From an uncultured Oscillospiraceae bacterium (GTDB lineage Bacteria; Bacillota; Clostridia; Oscillospirales; Oscillospiraceae), in the NCBI GenBank assembly GCA_934573735.1, contig CAKTMC010000007.1, forward strand, positions 39,379 to 103,378: a stretch of 64,000 bases of DNA, written 5' to 3'. The notes under the pieces are model-generated. The model saw only the letters and a program-made list of their open reading frames with translations. It made no database searches and had not been told where the DNA came from. The position numbers and the translations under genes were made by a program. Shown here piece by piece: positions 27,413 to 36,147 of this stretch (positions within the stretch are counted from its first letter, which is position 1; the number at the start of each line of letters is the position of its first letter).

Positions 27413-28773
27413 TGTTTCTGGGCCTCCTTTGCTGCTTTAGCCTCGGCCGCGGCCTTTTCCTTGGCAGCCTTTGCCTGGAACATGAGCTTTGCGGTCTTAA
27501 AGGCGTGGGTAAGGGGCATTCTGGCGGGACAGTTGAACGCGCAGCTGCCGCACTCGAAGCAGTCGGTGATATGATACTTCTGCATCATCTCATAGTCGCC
27601 CTTATTATAGTACATATACATGAAAACGGGCTCAAGATTCATGGGGCAAACGGTGATGCATTTGCCGCAGCGGATGCAGGTGGGGTTCTCGACATGGCGA
27701 TCCTCCTCCTCGGTGAAGAAGAGAACGCCTGCGGTGCCCTTTATGGTGGGAGCGGCGAAATCGGTAGCGCAGATACCCATCATCGGGCCGCCGAGAACTA
27801 TCTTGCGCGGGGTCTTTACAAAGCCGCCGCACTGCTCCGCCAGATACTCAAAGGGAGTACCTACACGGGTAAGCGCGTTTACCGGGGCCTTGAGAGCGCT
27901 GCCGGCAACGGTGACGATACGCTCTATAACGGGCTTGCCCTCATAGCAGGCCTGATAGATAGCGTATGCGGTACGGGTGCTGACGACGTTGCAGCCGACG
28001 CCGGAGGGAATTCCGCCGGGCTTGACCTCGCGGCCGGTGACGGCCTTGACCTGCATCTTCTCGCCGCCCTGCGGGTACTTGACCTCCTCGGGGACGATCT
28101 CGATGCCGTAGCTTTCGGGATGGAGGGAGTTGAGCAGGTCGATAGCATCCTGCTTGTTCTTCTCAATTCCGTAATAGCAGTGATCAAGTCCGCTTGCAAT
28201 GCGGATAAGCTGGATGCCCTTGAGAAGCTGCTCGGGGAAATTGAGCATGGTGAGATGGTCGCCGTTGAGGTAGGGCTCGCACTCGGCGCCGTTGATGATA
28301 AGCTTATCGACCTTGCCGATGCCGCCGCGGATCTTGAACGCGGTCGGGAACATCGCGCCGCCCATACCGACTACACCGGCCTCGCGGATGCGGTCAAGTA
28401 TCGCGTCGGGGTTTTTAAGCTGCTCCTCGGTCAGAGGAGCCATATCCTCACATGGAGTGTCAAGACCGTCGTTCTCAATGACGACTGCCATGATCATGTC
28501 TCCGAGCGGGTGGGGTCTGGGCTCAACGGCGACGACCTTACCGGAAACGGAGGCATGTACGGGTGCGGAGACGGGCGCAGGATTTTCGCCTATCTTCTGA
28601 CCCATTTTTACATAGTCGCCCACGCTGACAAGCGGTTTGCAGGGAGCGCCTATGTGCTGAGCCATAGGAATGACTACTTGCGGCGGCGGAGCGATCACGG
28701 TCACCGGAATTTCCGGCGCCTTCATGTAATTGGGATGAACGCCGCCTTTGAATGTATGGGACATAAGCTTCAC
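27409..28773 (-). CDS. rnfC: Rnf complex NADH-binding subunit C
   Basis: The 454-residue soluble subunit has an N-terminal RnfC barrel-sandwich region. A Nuo51-like flavin/NADH domain follows (GVVGMGGAMFPTAFK, LIINGAECEPYL). Two [4Fe-4S] motifs (CIRCGKCITVCPMN and CFECGSCAFNCP) come next, and the tail is Lys/Ala/Glu-rich. It reduces NAD+ with electrons that crossed the complex from RnfB. It is the first gene of the operon, and GAGGTG precedes the ATG. Confidence 0.97.
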   Translation of the reverse strand: MKLMSHTFKGGVHPNYMKAPEIPVTVIAPPPQVVIPMAQHIGAPCKPLVSVGDYVKMGQKIGENPAPVSAPVHASVSGKVVAVEPRPHPLGDMIMAVVIENDGLDTPCEDMAPLTEEQLKNPDAILDRIREAGVVGMGGAMFPTAFKIRGGIGKVDKLIINGAECEPYLNGDHLTMLNFPEQLLKGIQLIRIASGLDHCYYGIEKNKQDAIDLLNSLHPESYGIEIVPEEVKYPQGGEKMQVKAVTGREVKPGGIPSGVGCNVVSTRTAYAIYQACYEGKPVIERIVTVAGSALKAPVNALTRVGTPFEYLAEQCGGFVKTPRKIVLGGPMMGICATDFAAPTIKGTAGVLFFTEEEDRHVENPTCIRCGKCITVCPMNLEPVFMYMYYNKGDYEMMQKYHITDCFECGSCAFNCPARMPLTHAFKTAKLMFQAKAAKEKAAAEAKAAKEAQKQ

Positions 28774-29158
28774 CTCGTTATATTATCGCTTATAGATAAT
28801 AGCACAAATAGTCACAAATTGTCTACCCAAAATGGTGTAAAAACCGTCGTTTTGGAAAGATAACTTATTAACAAGCCTGTTATTTGCTTGTCAAAGATAT
28901 GATTTGTTCCTTATTGTGGTATTTTTATTAGCATTATGAATATTCTGTGTGTGTTTTGAGTTAAATCTATTTTTTCACCTACTTTGATAAAACTTTGCGC
29001 ATCTGCCGTAAAACCTGCTTCCATCCGGGTACATCGCAAAACGGTGAACAAGAGCCTCCGCAGCAGGGCAAAAGGGTCTTTTCGTATCGTCATGGGCTGT
29101 TTAGTCAAAGCGCGTTTTTTGCCGAGACACGCAGCGCAGCAGCGTATGTGGGGGGCAA
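28774..29158. other. AT-rich region upstream of rnfC
   Basis: This stretch contains the rnf promoter region and then mixed sequence leading into the repeat belt. No gene is supported. From 29159 to 29733 the gap consists mainly of the repeats listed separately. Confidence 0.4.
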
Positions 29159-29300
29159 GCTTCCCCCTTTAGGGGGAAGTACCCCGTAAGGGGGGATGGG
29201 GGCGCCGTGGTGGGACAAATGCCAAGGCTCGACCTTGCAGTGACTTCTACTCCGGCGCCCCCTCAGGCGCTCCACGCCAGCTCCCCCTAAAGGGGAAGCC
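29159..29300. repeat. Type A inverted repeat element (about 140 bp)
   Basis: The ends are near-complementary: GCTTCCCCCTTTAGGGGGA at the left and CTCCCCCTAAAGGGGAAGC at the right, each itself a small palindrome. A GGCGCC-containing inner pair follows. A second copy lies at 33168-33322. The structure is MITE-like or an RNA-level palindrome. Confidence 0.75.
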
Positions 29301-29380
29301 GAGGGCGGGGACGGAAGCCGCCGCGCCGATTTCGACATTGTACGCACTACAAATCAACGCAGCCCGCTTCCGTCCACCTC

Positions 29381-29503
29381 CGTCATTCCGAGGAGCGAAG
29401 CGACGTGGGAATCCGCTCTCCTTAGGCCGCACTAAGATTATGCACACTCCCAAGGGGATGCGGATTGCCACGACCATTCTGCGGAATGGTCTCGCAATGA
29501 CAG
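29381..29503. repeat. Type C inverted repeat (GTCATTCCGAG...CTCGCAATGAC)
   Basis: About 120 bp. The left end (GTCATTCCGAGGAGCGAAG) with GTGGGAATCCGC is complementary to the right end with GCGGATTGCCAC and CTCGCAATGAC. Related copies are at 33361-33521 and 33593-33645. Confidence 0.75.
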
Positions 29504-29548
29504 GTAGCTTTTAGTCTTTAGCGCCGATTCAGACACTGCCGCGAAGCG

Positions 29549-29733
29549 CTGCCCCTTCTATGGGAAGTCCCCAGTGCGCACACTGGAGAAAGGGGTCTCC
29601 GGACTCGGACACGGTGCAGACCGGAAAAGACAGGACGCAGTACAGACAATTCTTTTCCCTCTTGGCAGTTTCTAAGCCACGGCGACCCCTCAGTCTCGCT
29701 TGCGCTTGACAGCTCCCCTTTCACGGGAGCCAC
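29549..29733. repeat. Type B composite palindromic repeat
   Basis: It contains a CAGTGCGCACACTGG palindrome, a GGAAAAGACAGGACGCAGTACAG-like core, and the end CCCCTCAGTCTCGCTTGCGC with a CTCCCCTTTC box. The same blocks recur at 31377-31870, 33676-33830 and 34361-34788. Confidence 0.7.
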
Positions 29734-29870
29734 TGCTCCCGGCCTCCCCTCTTCATATCGTTAGTTAATTAACTAACTCATAAAATACACTTCTCCCCTT
29801 CTGATTGCAACTAATTTTTGCATTTTCACAAAAAATCTGTTTATTCCACAAATAATTTGCGCCGGTTTTA

Positions 29871-30281
29871 TTGAATATGCCACAAACTGAAAGTGTGTTA
29901 AATGCCCATAAGCTCAAAGAGGATGGGATCGCGCTGCTGAGCACCTATTCCCGTCCAAAAACAAGAGACGGCTTTTTCCGCAAAGTAGATGAGAACCGCT
30001 ACAGGTATGATCTGAAAGACCTATACAAATACAGAAAGGAAACCATAGAACGAATCTTCGGGCTGGCGAAGGAGCTTCACGGTTTCCGTTATACACAGCA
30101 ATTCGGGAAGGCGCAGATGGAAGTAAAGGCTGCGCTTACTTTCGCATGCATGAATCTCAAAAAGTTAGCAAAAAAACGGTGGAAAACCGACCGCGGTTCA
30201 TTGCATTTGCTTCGGCTTTTGGACTTCTTCGGCAATTTTTTCAACATTTACACGACAAACCAGCTCTCGGCCTATGCCTAA
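29871..30281 (+). pseudogene. C-terminal remnant of an IS1182-like transposase
   Basis: The 136-residue frame contains YKYRKETIERIFGLAKELHGFRYTQQFGKAQMEVKAALTFACMNLKKLA-type sequence (about residues 52-101). This is the C-terminal end of DDE transposases, including the glutamate of the catalytic triad in KETIERIF. The N-terminal two thirds with both aspartates are missing, and there is no plausible ribosome-binding site, so it cannot transpose. The flanks hold no clear terminal inverted repeats. Confidence 0.8.
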
Positions 30282-30296
30282 AGCGGGTTTGTCTAC

Positions 30297-30350
30297 AGGC
30301 TGTGGCTCCCCCTCTTAGGGGGAGCTGTCGCAAAGCGACTGAGAGGGTCA
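30297..30350. repeat. Partial palindromic repeat (type A/B end)
   Basis: A single end unit: CTCCCCCTCTTAGGGGGAG followed by GCAAAGCGACTGAGAGGG. It matches the ends of the larger repeats and suggests that ends can occur alone. Confidence 0.6.
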
Positions 30351-30494
30351 AGCACACCCCCTCCATTTGTAAATTTTTCTTCAAAAATTTCAAATAACTC
30401 TTTTCAAATATCGCAAACGTGGTATGATATACACCGATTGAAATTTTCCGAGCAAAATATATTGTTATATTGAAAACTCCCCGGAGGTCGAGTC

Positions 30495-31301
30495 ATGATA
30501 GTCCTGATTTTCGCGCTGATAGCCTTGGCTGCTGCGCTCGTTTATGCGTTTTACTTTTCCGCCATCAGCGGCTTTGCCGATGTGTGGAAGCCTATACTCG
30601 TATTCGTCGGCAGCTTCGTCGCCATCAACGCGCTGTATGTCCTCGCCGTTTGGCTCATCGGACTGCCGGTCAAGGCCGCGCCGCGTGAGAAGCAGAGCGC
30701 CCTGTGCCGCGCCGTCGGAGTCAGCGTCTGCGGCTTCATGCTTGGTCACTGCTGGACTCGGGTGCGCACCGAGGGCACGGAAAAGCTCCCCAAGGACAGC
30801 CGCTTCCTCCTCATCTGCAACCATCGCTCGGGCTTTGACCCCATCGCTACCATGTACGCCCTGCGCGATTATAACGTGAGCTTCGTCTCAAAGCCGAGTA
30901 ATATGAATATCCCCGTCGTCGGGAAAATCGCCTGGGGCGCGTGCTTTCTGCCGATAAACCGCGAGGATAACCGCGAGGCGCTCAAGACGATATTGAAGGC
31001 GGCGGAGTATTTGCGCACGGATCAGTGCTCGATGTGCATCTACCCCGAGGGCACGCGCAGCCACGGAACGGGTATGCTGCCCTTCCATTCCGGCAGCTTC
31101 AAGATAGCGCAGAAGGCGGGCGTGCCCATCGTGATAGCAAGCATCGAGGGCACGGAGCAGGTGGCGCGCAACGTGCTGCGCCGCCCGACGACCGTGACGC
31201 TGAAAATACTTGACGTGATAGACGCGGAGACGGTGAAGTCGGAGAAGACGAAGACCCTCGCCGAGCGCAGCGTCGAGACCATCCACGCCGCCATCGCGTA
31301 A
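30495..31301 (+). CDS. 1-acyl-sn-glycerol-3-phosphate acyltransferase (PlsC family)
   Basis: The 268-residue protein has two N-terminal membrane helices (about residues 3-22 and 33-58) and then the acyltransferase domain. The catalytic NHxxxxD box is NHRSGFDP (H110, D115), and the substrate-binding motif is YPEGTRS near residue 182. It acylates lysophosphatidic acid to phosphatidic acid in phospholipid synthesis. GGAGGT lies 7 nt before the ATG. It stands alone between repeat clusters, with no terminator seen before the next repeats. Confidence 0.93.
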   Translation: MIVLIFALIALAAALVYAFYFSAISGFADVWKPILVFVGSFVAINALYVLAVWLIGLPVKAAPREKQSALCRAVGVSVCGFMLGHCWTRVRTEGTEKLPKDSRFLLICNHRSGFDPIATMYALRDYNVSFVSKPSNMNIPVVGKIAWGACFLPINREDNREALKTILKAAEYLRTDQCSMCIYPEGTRSHGTGMLPFHSGSFKIAQKAGVPIVIASIEGTEQVARNVLRRPTTVTLKILDVIDAETVKSEKTKTLAERSVETIHAAIA

Positions 31302-31376
31302 GGGCTGATCGTTGCTGTTGCCGTTGTTTTTGCATTTTTGCTGCAATTATAATTGGTTTTGTTGTTTTTGTAAGCT

Positions 31377-31870
31377 TGACCCCTCAGTCTCGCTATCGCT
31401 CGACAGCTCCCCTAAAAGGGGAGCGGAGGGCGCAGACGAGAACCCCTCAGTCACCTACGGTGACAGCTCCCCTTTCAGGGGAGCCAAGTCCCCGCCCCGC
31501 AGGGCGCTGCCCCTTTTAGGGGAAGTCCCCAGTGCGCACACTGGGGAAAGGGGTCGCCAGACTCGGACATGGAGCAGAGTTGAAAAGAAAGAACGCAGTA
31601 CAGACCATTCTTTTCCCCATTGGCACTTCCTCAGCCCCGGCGACCCCTCAGTCTCGCTCACGCTCGACAGCTCCCCTAAAAGGGGCGCCAAGAACGAAGC
31701 TTCCCCCTTTAGGGGGAAGTACCCCGTAGGGGGGATGGGGGCGCCAGACCCGGACAAGCACCAAGCCTCGACCCTGCTGCAAGCCACAGCCCCGCCGCCC
31801 TCTCAGTCTCGCTTACGCTCGCCAGCTCCCCCAAAGGGGGAGCCAAGAACTAAAGCTTCCCCCCTAAAAG
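31377..31870. repeat. Nested cluster of type B and type A repeats
   Basis: About 490 bp made almost entirely of repeat blocks. There are two CCCCTCAGTC ends, one GTGCGCAC palindrome, one core of the 34.4-kb type, a further CCCCTCAGTCTCGCTCACGC end and then a type A element. The nested order suggests successive insertions. Confidence 0.75.
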
Positions 31871-31901
31871 AAGCCCAAAAAATTCCCAAAGGAGCTACAT
31901 T

Positions 31902-32633
31902 ATGAGCAAAATCGCCATCGTCACCGGCTCGTCGCGCGGCATCGGCGCGGCGATCGCGCTGGAGCTTGCCCGCCGCGGCTACGAGCTGTGCATAAACTAT
32001 ATCGAGCGCAGCGACTGCGCCGAAAAGACCGCCGCCGCCGTGCGTGAGTGCGGAGTGCGCTGCATCACCCACCGCGCCGACGTCGCCGACCAGACCGCCG
32101 TCCGCGAGATGCACCGCCGCTGCGTCGAGGAGCTCGGCGAGGTCACGCTTCTCGTCAATAACGCCGGCATAGCGCGCCAGCAGCTTTTTCAGGACGTGGA
32201 CGCCGCGACATGGAAGCGCATCTTCGACGTAAACGTCGGCGGCTGCTATAACTGCATTCAGGCGGTCCTGCCGCATATGCTGCATGAGCACGCGGGCAGC
32301 ATCGTCAATATCAGCTCCATCTGGGGCAGACACGGCGCAAGCTGCGAGGTGACCTATTCCTGCACAAAGCACGCCATCGTCGGTCTGACCCGATCGCTTG
32401 CCGCGGAGCTTGCCCCGAGCGGCATCCGCGTAAACTGCGTCGCGCCCGGAGTCATCGAGACGGATATGGTCAGAGCTCTCGGACAGGATACCCTCGATAT
32501 GCTCACCGAGGAGATACCGCTCGGCCGCTTCGGTAAGCCCGAGGAGATAGCCAGGGCCGTAGCCTTTTTCGCCGAGGACGCAAGCTATGCCACCGGGCAG
32601 GTGCTCACGCTCGACGGCGGCTTTATAATATAA
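31902..32633 (+). CDS. SDR family oxidoreductase (FabG-like 3-oxoacyl-ACP reductase)
   Basis: A 243-residue classical short-chain dehydrogenase with VTGSSRGIGAAIA (NADPH loop), NNAG at about residues 86-89, the catalytic serine in ISS (138-139), Y152-x3-K156 and the C-terminal GGFII. Length and motifs fit FabG. It is not next to other fatty-acid genes, so a role in another reduction is possible. AAAGGAG precedes the ATG by 7 nt, immediately after a repeat cluster. Confidence 0.9.
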   Translation: MSKIAIVTGSSRGIGAAIALELARRGYELCINYIERSDCAEKTAAAVRECGVRCITHRADVADQTAVREMHRRCVEELGEVTLLVNNAGIARQQLFQDVDAATWKRIFDVNVGGCYNCIQAVLPHMLHEHAGSIVNISSIWGRHGASCEVTYSCTKHAIVGLTRSLAAELAPSGIRVNCVAPGVIETDMVRALGQDTLDMLTEEIPLGRFGKPEEIARAVAFFAEDASYATGQVLTLDGGFII

Positions 32634-32749
32634 TATTGAACTGAACCGCGACATGATATAGCGGTATAAAAGCTCACCCGCTGGGGGACAATAAGCTCAG
32701 CCGTACATAAGATGTATTGGGCGACTATATTACCCGGAGAGTGAGACTC

Positions 32750-33094
32750 ATGGTAAAACGAGGAGATATCTATTATGCCGACCTTAGCCCGGTGGTCGGC
32801 AGTGAGCAGGGCGGGATGCGCCCCGTGCTGATAGTTCAGAACGACACCGGCAACCGGCATAGCCCGACCGTGATAGCGGCGGCGATAACGAGCCAGATGG
32901 GAAAGGCGCGGCTGCCGACGCATATAGAGCTTCAGGGTCAGAGCGTAGGTCTGAGCCGGGACAGCGTGATATTGCTTGAGCAGATACGCACGATAGATAA
33001 ATCCCGCCTGCGTGAGCGCATGGGACGGCTGGACGAGAGCACGATGAGCGCGGTAGACAGCGCCATAGCGGTGAGCTTCGGTCTACAGGGCTGA
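32750..33094 (+). CDS. MazF/PemK-type endoribonuclease toxin, no antitoxin gene adjacent
   Basis: A 115-residue protein with the conserved KRGDIYYADLSPVVGSEQGG N-terminus, RPVLIVQND, a THIEL strand, and SVILLEQIRTIDKSRL. It matches the EndoA/MazF family of sequence-specific mRNA interferases. The frame allows an 11-codon extension to 32717, but the family N-terminus and a GGAG 11 nt upstream favour 32750. GTG at 32741 is possible. The 116 bases between the SDR and this gene hold no antitoxin reading frame. A strong terminator follows. Confidence 0.92.
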   Translation: MVKRGDIYYADLSPVVGSEQGGMRPVLIVQNDTGNRHSPTVIAAAITSQMGKARLPTHIELQGQSVGLSRDSVILLEQIRTIDKSRLRERMGRLDESTMSAVDSAIAVSFGLQG

Positions 33095-33114
33095 TGTAAT
33101 AATATAATGAATAT

Positions 33115-33159
33115 AAAACGGCTTCGCGGCATATTTATATATCCCCGAGCCGTTTTTTT
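33115..33159 (+). terminator. Intrinsic terminator after mazF
   Basis: The hairpin pairs AAAACGGCT with AGCCGTTTT across an AT-rich loop and is followed by a run of seven T. Confidence 0.88.
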
Positions 33160-33167
33160 GATTGTAA

Positions 33168-33322
33168 GCTTCCCCCTTTAGGGGGAAGTGCCCAGTGCGC
33201 ACACTGGGCGATGGGGGCGCCAGTGTCGGACACGCGCCAAGCCCCGACCCTGCTGCAAGCCACAGCCCCGGCGCCCCCTCAGTCGCGGCATAGCCGCGCC
33301 AGCTCCCCCTAAAGGGGAAGCC
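33168..33322. repeat. Type A inverted repeat element, second copy
   Basis: Same terminal palindromes as 29159-29300, but the interior carries the CAGTGCGCACACTG palindrome typical of type B, so the families share modules. Confidence 0.75.
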
Positions 33323-33360
33323 AAGGGCGCAGTAAAAAACGACGCAACCAGCCTAACTAA

Positions 33361-33521
33361 CCTGTCATTCTCCCTAAAGGGACTAGGCGGCAGAGCCGCC
33401 GTCGCGAGAGGGCAACGCCCGACGTGGGAATCCGCATCCCCTTACGCCGTACCAAGACCACACATTGCCTAAGGAGAAGCGGATTGCCACGTCGCTCGTT
33501 CCTCGCTCCTCGCAATGACGG
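33361..33521. repeat. Type C inverted repeat, second copy
   Basis: Runs from CCTGTCATTC to CTCGCAATGACGG with the GTGGGAATCCGC and GCGGATTGCCAC inner pair. The left arm is interrupted by about 40 bp of different sequence. Confidence 0.7.
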
Positions 33522-33592
33522 AGCTTATTTAAGGCACAGCGCCGATTTCCGCCACGCAGAATGTCGAAAACGGCGCTAAAGATTAAAGATTA

Positions 33593-33645
33593 CCTGTCAT
33601 TCCGAGACCAGTTCTCAAACTGGTCGTGGGAATCCGCATCCCCCG
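33593..33645. repeat. Type C repeat, left half only
   Basis: Contains CCTGTCATTCCGAG, an inner CCAGTTCTCAAACTGG palindrome and CGTGGGAATCCGC. The right half is missing. Confidence 0.65.
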
Positions 33646-33675
33646 TCCCCAATTCCCCCGCCCCCAATTCCCCCG

Positions 33676-33830
33676 CCCCGCAGGGCGCTGCCCCTCTTAG
33701 GGTAGCGAAGCGGCGGCGCGGTAGTGAATGACATGCCGGGGGCATGTCAGAGCCGCGCCGTGACCGAGCCGCAGCGAGACAGTGGCGCGAAGCGCCGAAG
33801 GGGTCGCCAGACTCGGACATGGAGCAGAGT
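33676..33830. repeat. Type B repeat variant
   Basis: Starts with CCCCGCAGGGCGCTGCCCCT and ends with GGGGTCGCCAGACTCGGACA. The middle carries GC-rich sequence not seen in the other copies. Confidence 0.6.
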
Positions 33831-33876
33831 TGAAAAGATAGCACCCTCCACCCCCATCCCCCACAAGGAGCCGACC

Positions 33877-34344
33877 ATGACCTATACCATCCACCCGGCA
33901 GGAAGCCTCATCGTGCAGCGCGAGGGCGCATACCTGCACTTTCACGCAAGCGCCCCGATGCAGCCGGGACTATTGCGCCTGTGGCTGAGCGGGGGAGGAC
34001 GCTGTGAAGCCCTCGGCGTGATGCAGCCGCGAGACGGCAGACTCTGCCTCGACCGCCGCCTGAGCCGCCGTGAGCTTGCCCGCTTCCCGAGCGAGATAGA
34101 GCGCGCGGAGCTTGCGGAAAAGCGCCCAAGCCCGGAAATATTGCCCAAGCCCGAGGATACGGTCGGGGATATCATATGGTATCGTAACCCGGACGGCAGC
34201 CTGAGCGCGGAGATAGACGGCAGAGCCTATATCGCCCTGCCCGCAAGCCTCCGCCGTCCCTCCCCCTGCGCGAGAAAAATCGACGGCAGGGAGTACGTGA
34301 TTTTCCCCGCCGCGTCTTGTAAATCCGACGCTGATGATGTATAA
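33877..34344 (+). CDS. Hypothetical protein
   Basis: A 155-residue product starting at an ATG 6 nt after AAGGAG. The frame upstream of it lies in repeat sequence and is not real. The protein has a beta-rich N-terminal part (residues 1-50; SLIVQREGAYLHFHASAPM), an Arg/Leu-rich middle (RRLSRRELARFPSEIERAELAEK), and a C-terminal repeat-like pair around IDGRAYIALPAS and IDGREYVIFPAAS. No signal peptide or membrane segment is present, and I do not recognise a family. It sits upstream of the nucleoside phosphorylase, separated by repeats, so a shared function is not implied. Confidence 0.6.
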   Translation: MTYTIHPAGSLIVQREGAYLHFHASAPMQPGLLRLWLSGGGRCEALGVMQPRDGRLCLDRRLSRRELARFPSEIERAELAEKRPSPEILPKPEDTVGDIIWYRNPDGSLSAEIDGRAYIALPASLRRPSPCARKIDGREYVIFPAASCKSDADDV

Positions 34345-34360
34345 TCAAGTATTAAATTGC

Positions 34361-34788
34361 AGACCCCTCAGTCACCTACGGTGACAGCTCCCCTTTCAGG
34401 GGAGCCAAGCCCGCCCCGCAGGGCGCTGCCCCTCTTAGGGGAAGTCCCCAGTGCGCACACTGGGGAAAGGGGTCGCCAGACTCGGACATGGAGCAGAGCC
34501 GAAAAGACAGAACACACTGCGCCCATTCTTTTCCCTATTGGCAATCCCTCAACCATGGAGACCCCTCAGTCTCGCTCACGCTCGCCAGCTCCCCTAAAAG
34601 GGGCGCCAAGAGCGCAGACCAAGACTCCCTCGCCCCGCAGGGCGCTGCCCCTCTTAGGGGAAGTCCCCAGTGCGCACACTGGGGAAAGGGGTCGCCAGAC
34701 TTGGATGCGGAGCAGAGCCGAAAAGACAGGACGCACCCCCCAAGGCTCCCCTGAAAGGGGAGCTGGCGCGAAGCGCCTGAGGGGTTCA
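34361..34788. repeat. Tandem type B repeats upstream of the phosphorylase
   Basis: Two consecutive type B units share the blocks CCCCGCAGGGCGCTGCCCCT, GTGCGCAC and GGGGTCGCCAGACT. The frame through them happens to be open and in phase with the following gene, giving a false 158-codon extension. Confidence 0.75.
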
Positions 34789-34830
34789 AGTACAAAATCT
34801 ACCAAATCACCCCCAAAAGGAGACAAACAT

Positions 34831-36135
34831 ATGCTAATGACAGACCTCATCGCCGCCAAGCGAGACGGCGGCAGGCTCAGCGCCGAGGAGATAGACTTCA
34901 TGGTGCAGGGCTACACCCGCGGCGAGATACCCGATTACCAGATGTCCGCAATGTGCATGGCCATTCTCCTGCGCGGCATGGACGACGAGGAGACGCTCAA
35001 TCTCACCATGTCCATGATGCGCTCCGGCGAGGTGCTTGACCTCAGCGCCATCAAGGGCGTCAAGGCGGATAAGCACTCCACCGGCGGCGTCGGCGACAAA
35101 ACGAGCCTCATCCTCTGCCCCATGGTCGCCGCCTGCGGGCTGAAGGTCGCAAAAATGTCCGGCCGAGGTCTCGGCCACACCGGCGGCACCATAGACAAGC
35201 TTGAGAGCTTCCCCGGCTACGATACCGGCATCTCCGACGAGCAGTTCATCGAGAACGTCAACCGCGTCGGCATCGCCATCACAAGCCCCACCGCGGACAT
35301 CGACCCCGCGGACAAAAAGCTCTACGCCCTGCGCGACGTGACCGGCACCGTGCCGAGCATCCCCCTCATCGTCAGCAGCATCATGTCGAAAAAGCTTGCG
35401 GCGGGCGCGGACGTCATCGTGCTCGACGTAAAGTGCGGCGGCGGCGCGTTTATGAAGACCGAGGAGCGTGCGCGTGAGCTTGCGCGAAACCTCACCCGCA
35501 TCGGCAATATGGCGGGGCGCAGGACCTCCGCCGTCATCACCGATATGGATCAGCCCCTCGGCTGTGCAGTCGGCAACGCTCTTGAGGTCAGGGAGGCCAT
35601 CGCAGTGCTTTCAGGAGAAGCTGGGGGAGATTTACTTGAGCTTTGCCTCACTCTCGGAAGCTGTATGCTTGTCTCGGCGGGCTTTGCCGAGGACGATGAG
35701 CAGGCACGCGCCGCGCTTTCGGAGAGCATACGCAGCGGTAAGGCGCTCCAGAAGCTTGCCGAGCTTGTCGAGGCTCAGGGCGGCGATGCGGACGCGGTGT
35801 ACGAGCCGTCCATGCTCCCGGCAGCGGAGATAAGGCTTGAGGTGCCGAGCACGGAGACCGGCTATGTCAGCCATATCGACGCGGAGAAGGTCGGGCTTGT
35901 GAGTATGCACCTCGGCGGCGGACGCGCCACGAAGGAGAGCAGCATCGACCTTGCCGTCGGCGTAGTCCTGCATAAGAAGCTGGGCGGGCGCGTGGAGATA
36001 GGCGAGAGCCTTGGCACCGTCCATGCAAACGATGCGGATAAGGCGCAGCAGGCGGCGGAGCTTCTTCGCGGCTGCTTTACGCTCAGCGCAGAGCCTGTGG
36101 AGCGCCCCGCGTTTATAAAGGCTATAGTCAGATAA
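34831..36135 (+). CDS. Pyrimidine-nucleoside (thymidine) phosphorylase
   Basis: 434 residues, the normal length for the family, starting at the ATG 8 nt after AAAAGGAG. It has the phosphate-binding KHSTGGVGDKTSL (K81-H82-S83), the glycine-rich MSGRGLGHTGGTIDKLES, and a C-terminal domain with HLGGGRATKE. It cleaves thymidine, and in Pdp-type enzymes also uridine and deoxyuridine, to the base and (deoxy)ribose-1-phosphate. The sequence does not separate DeoA from Pdp with certainty. The stop is 12 nt from the bile salt hydrolase start, so the two may be co-transcribed. Confidence 0.95.
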   Translation: MLMTDLIAAKRDGGRLSAEEIDFMVQGYTRGEIPDYQMSAMCMAILLRGMDDEETLNLTMSMMRSGEVLDLSAIKGVKADKHSTGGVGDKTSLILCPMVAACGLKVAKMSGRGLGHTGGTIDKLESFPGYDTGISDEQFIENVNRVGIAITSPTADIDPADKKLYALRDVTGTVPSIPLIVSSIMSKKLAAGADVIVLDVKCGGGAFMKTEERARELARNLTRIGNMAGRRTSAVITDMDQPLGCAVGNALEVREAIAVLSGEAGGDLLELCLTLGSCMLVSAGFAEDDEQARAALSESIRSGKALQKLAELVEAQGGDADAVYEPSMLPAAEIRLEVPSTETGYVSHIDAEKVGLVSMHLGGGRATKESSIDLAVGVVLHKKLGGRVEIGESLGTVHANDADKAQQAAELLRGCFTLSAEPVERPAFIKAIVR

Positions 36136-36147
36136 AGGAGACAGGCT

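Noticed and set aside
27412..28863. 483-codon plus-strand open frame opposite rnfC
   Set aside because: Same reason: antisense of a conserved gene, no family features.
29159..34788. CRISPR array
   Set aside because: The repeats are long, irregularly spaced and inverted, with no uniform spacers and no cas genes.
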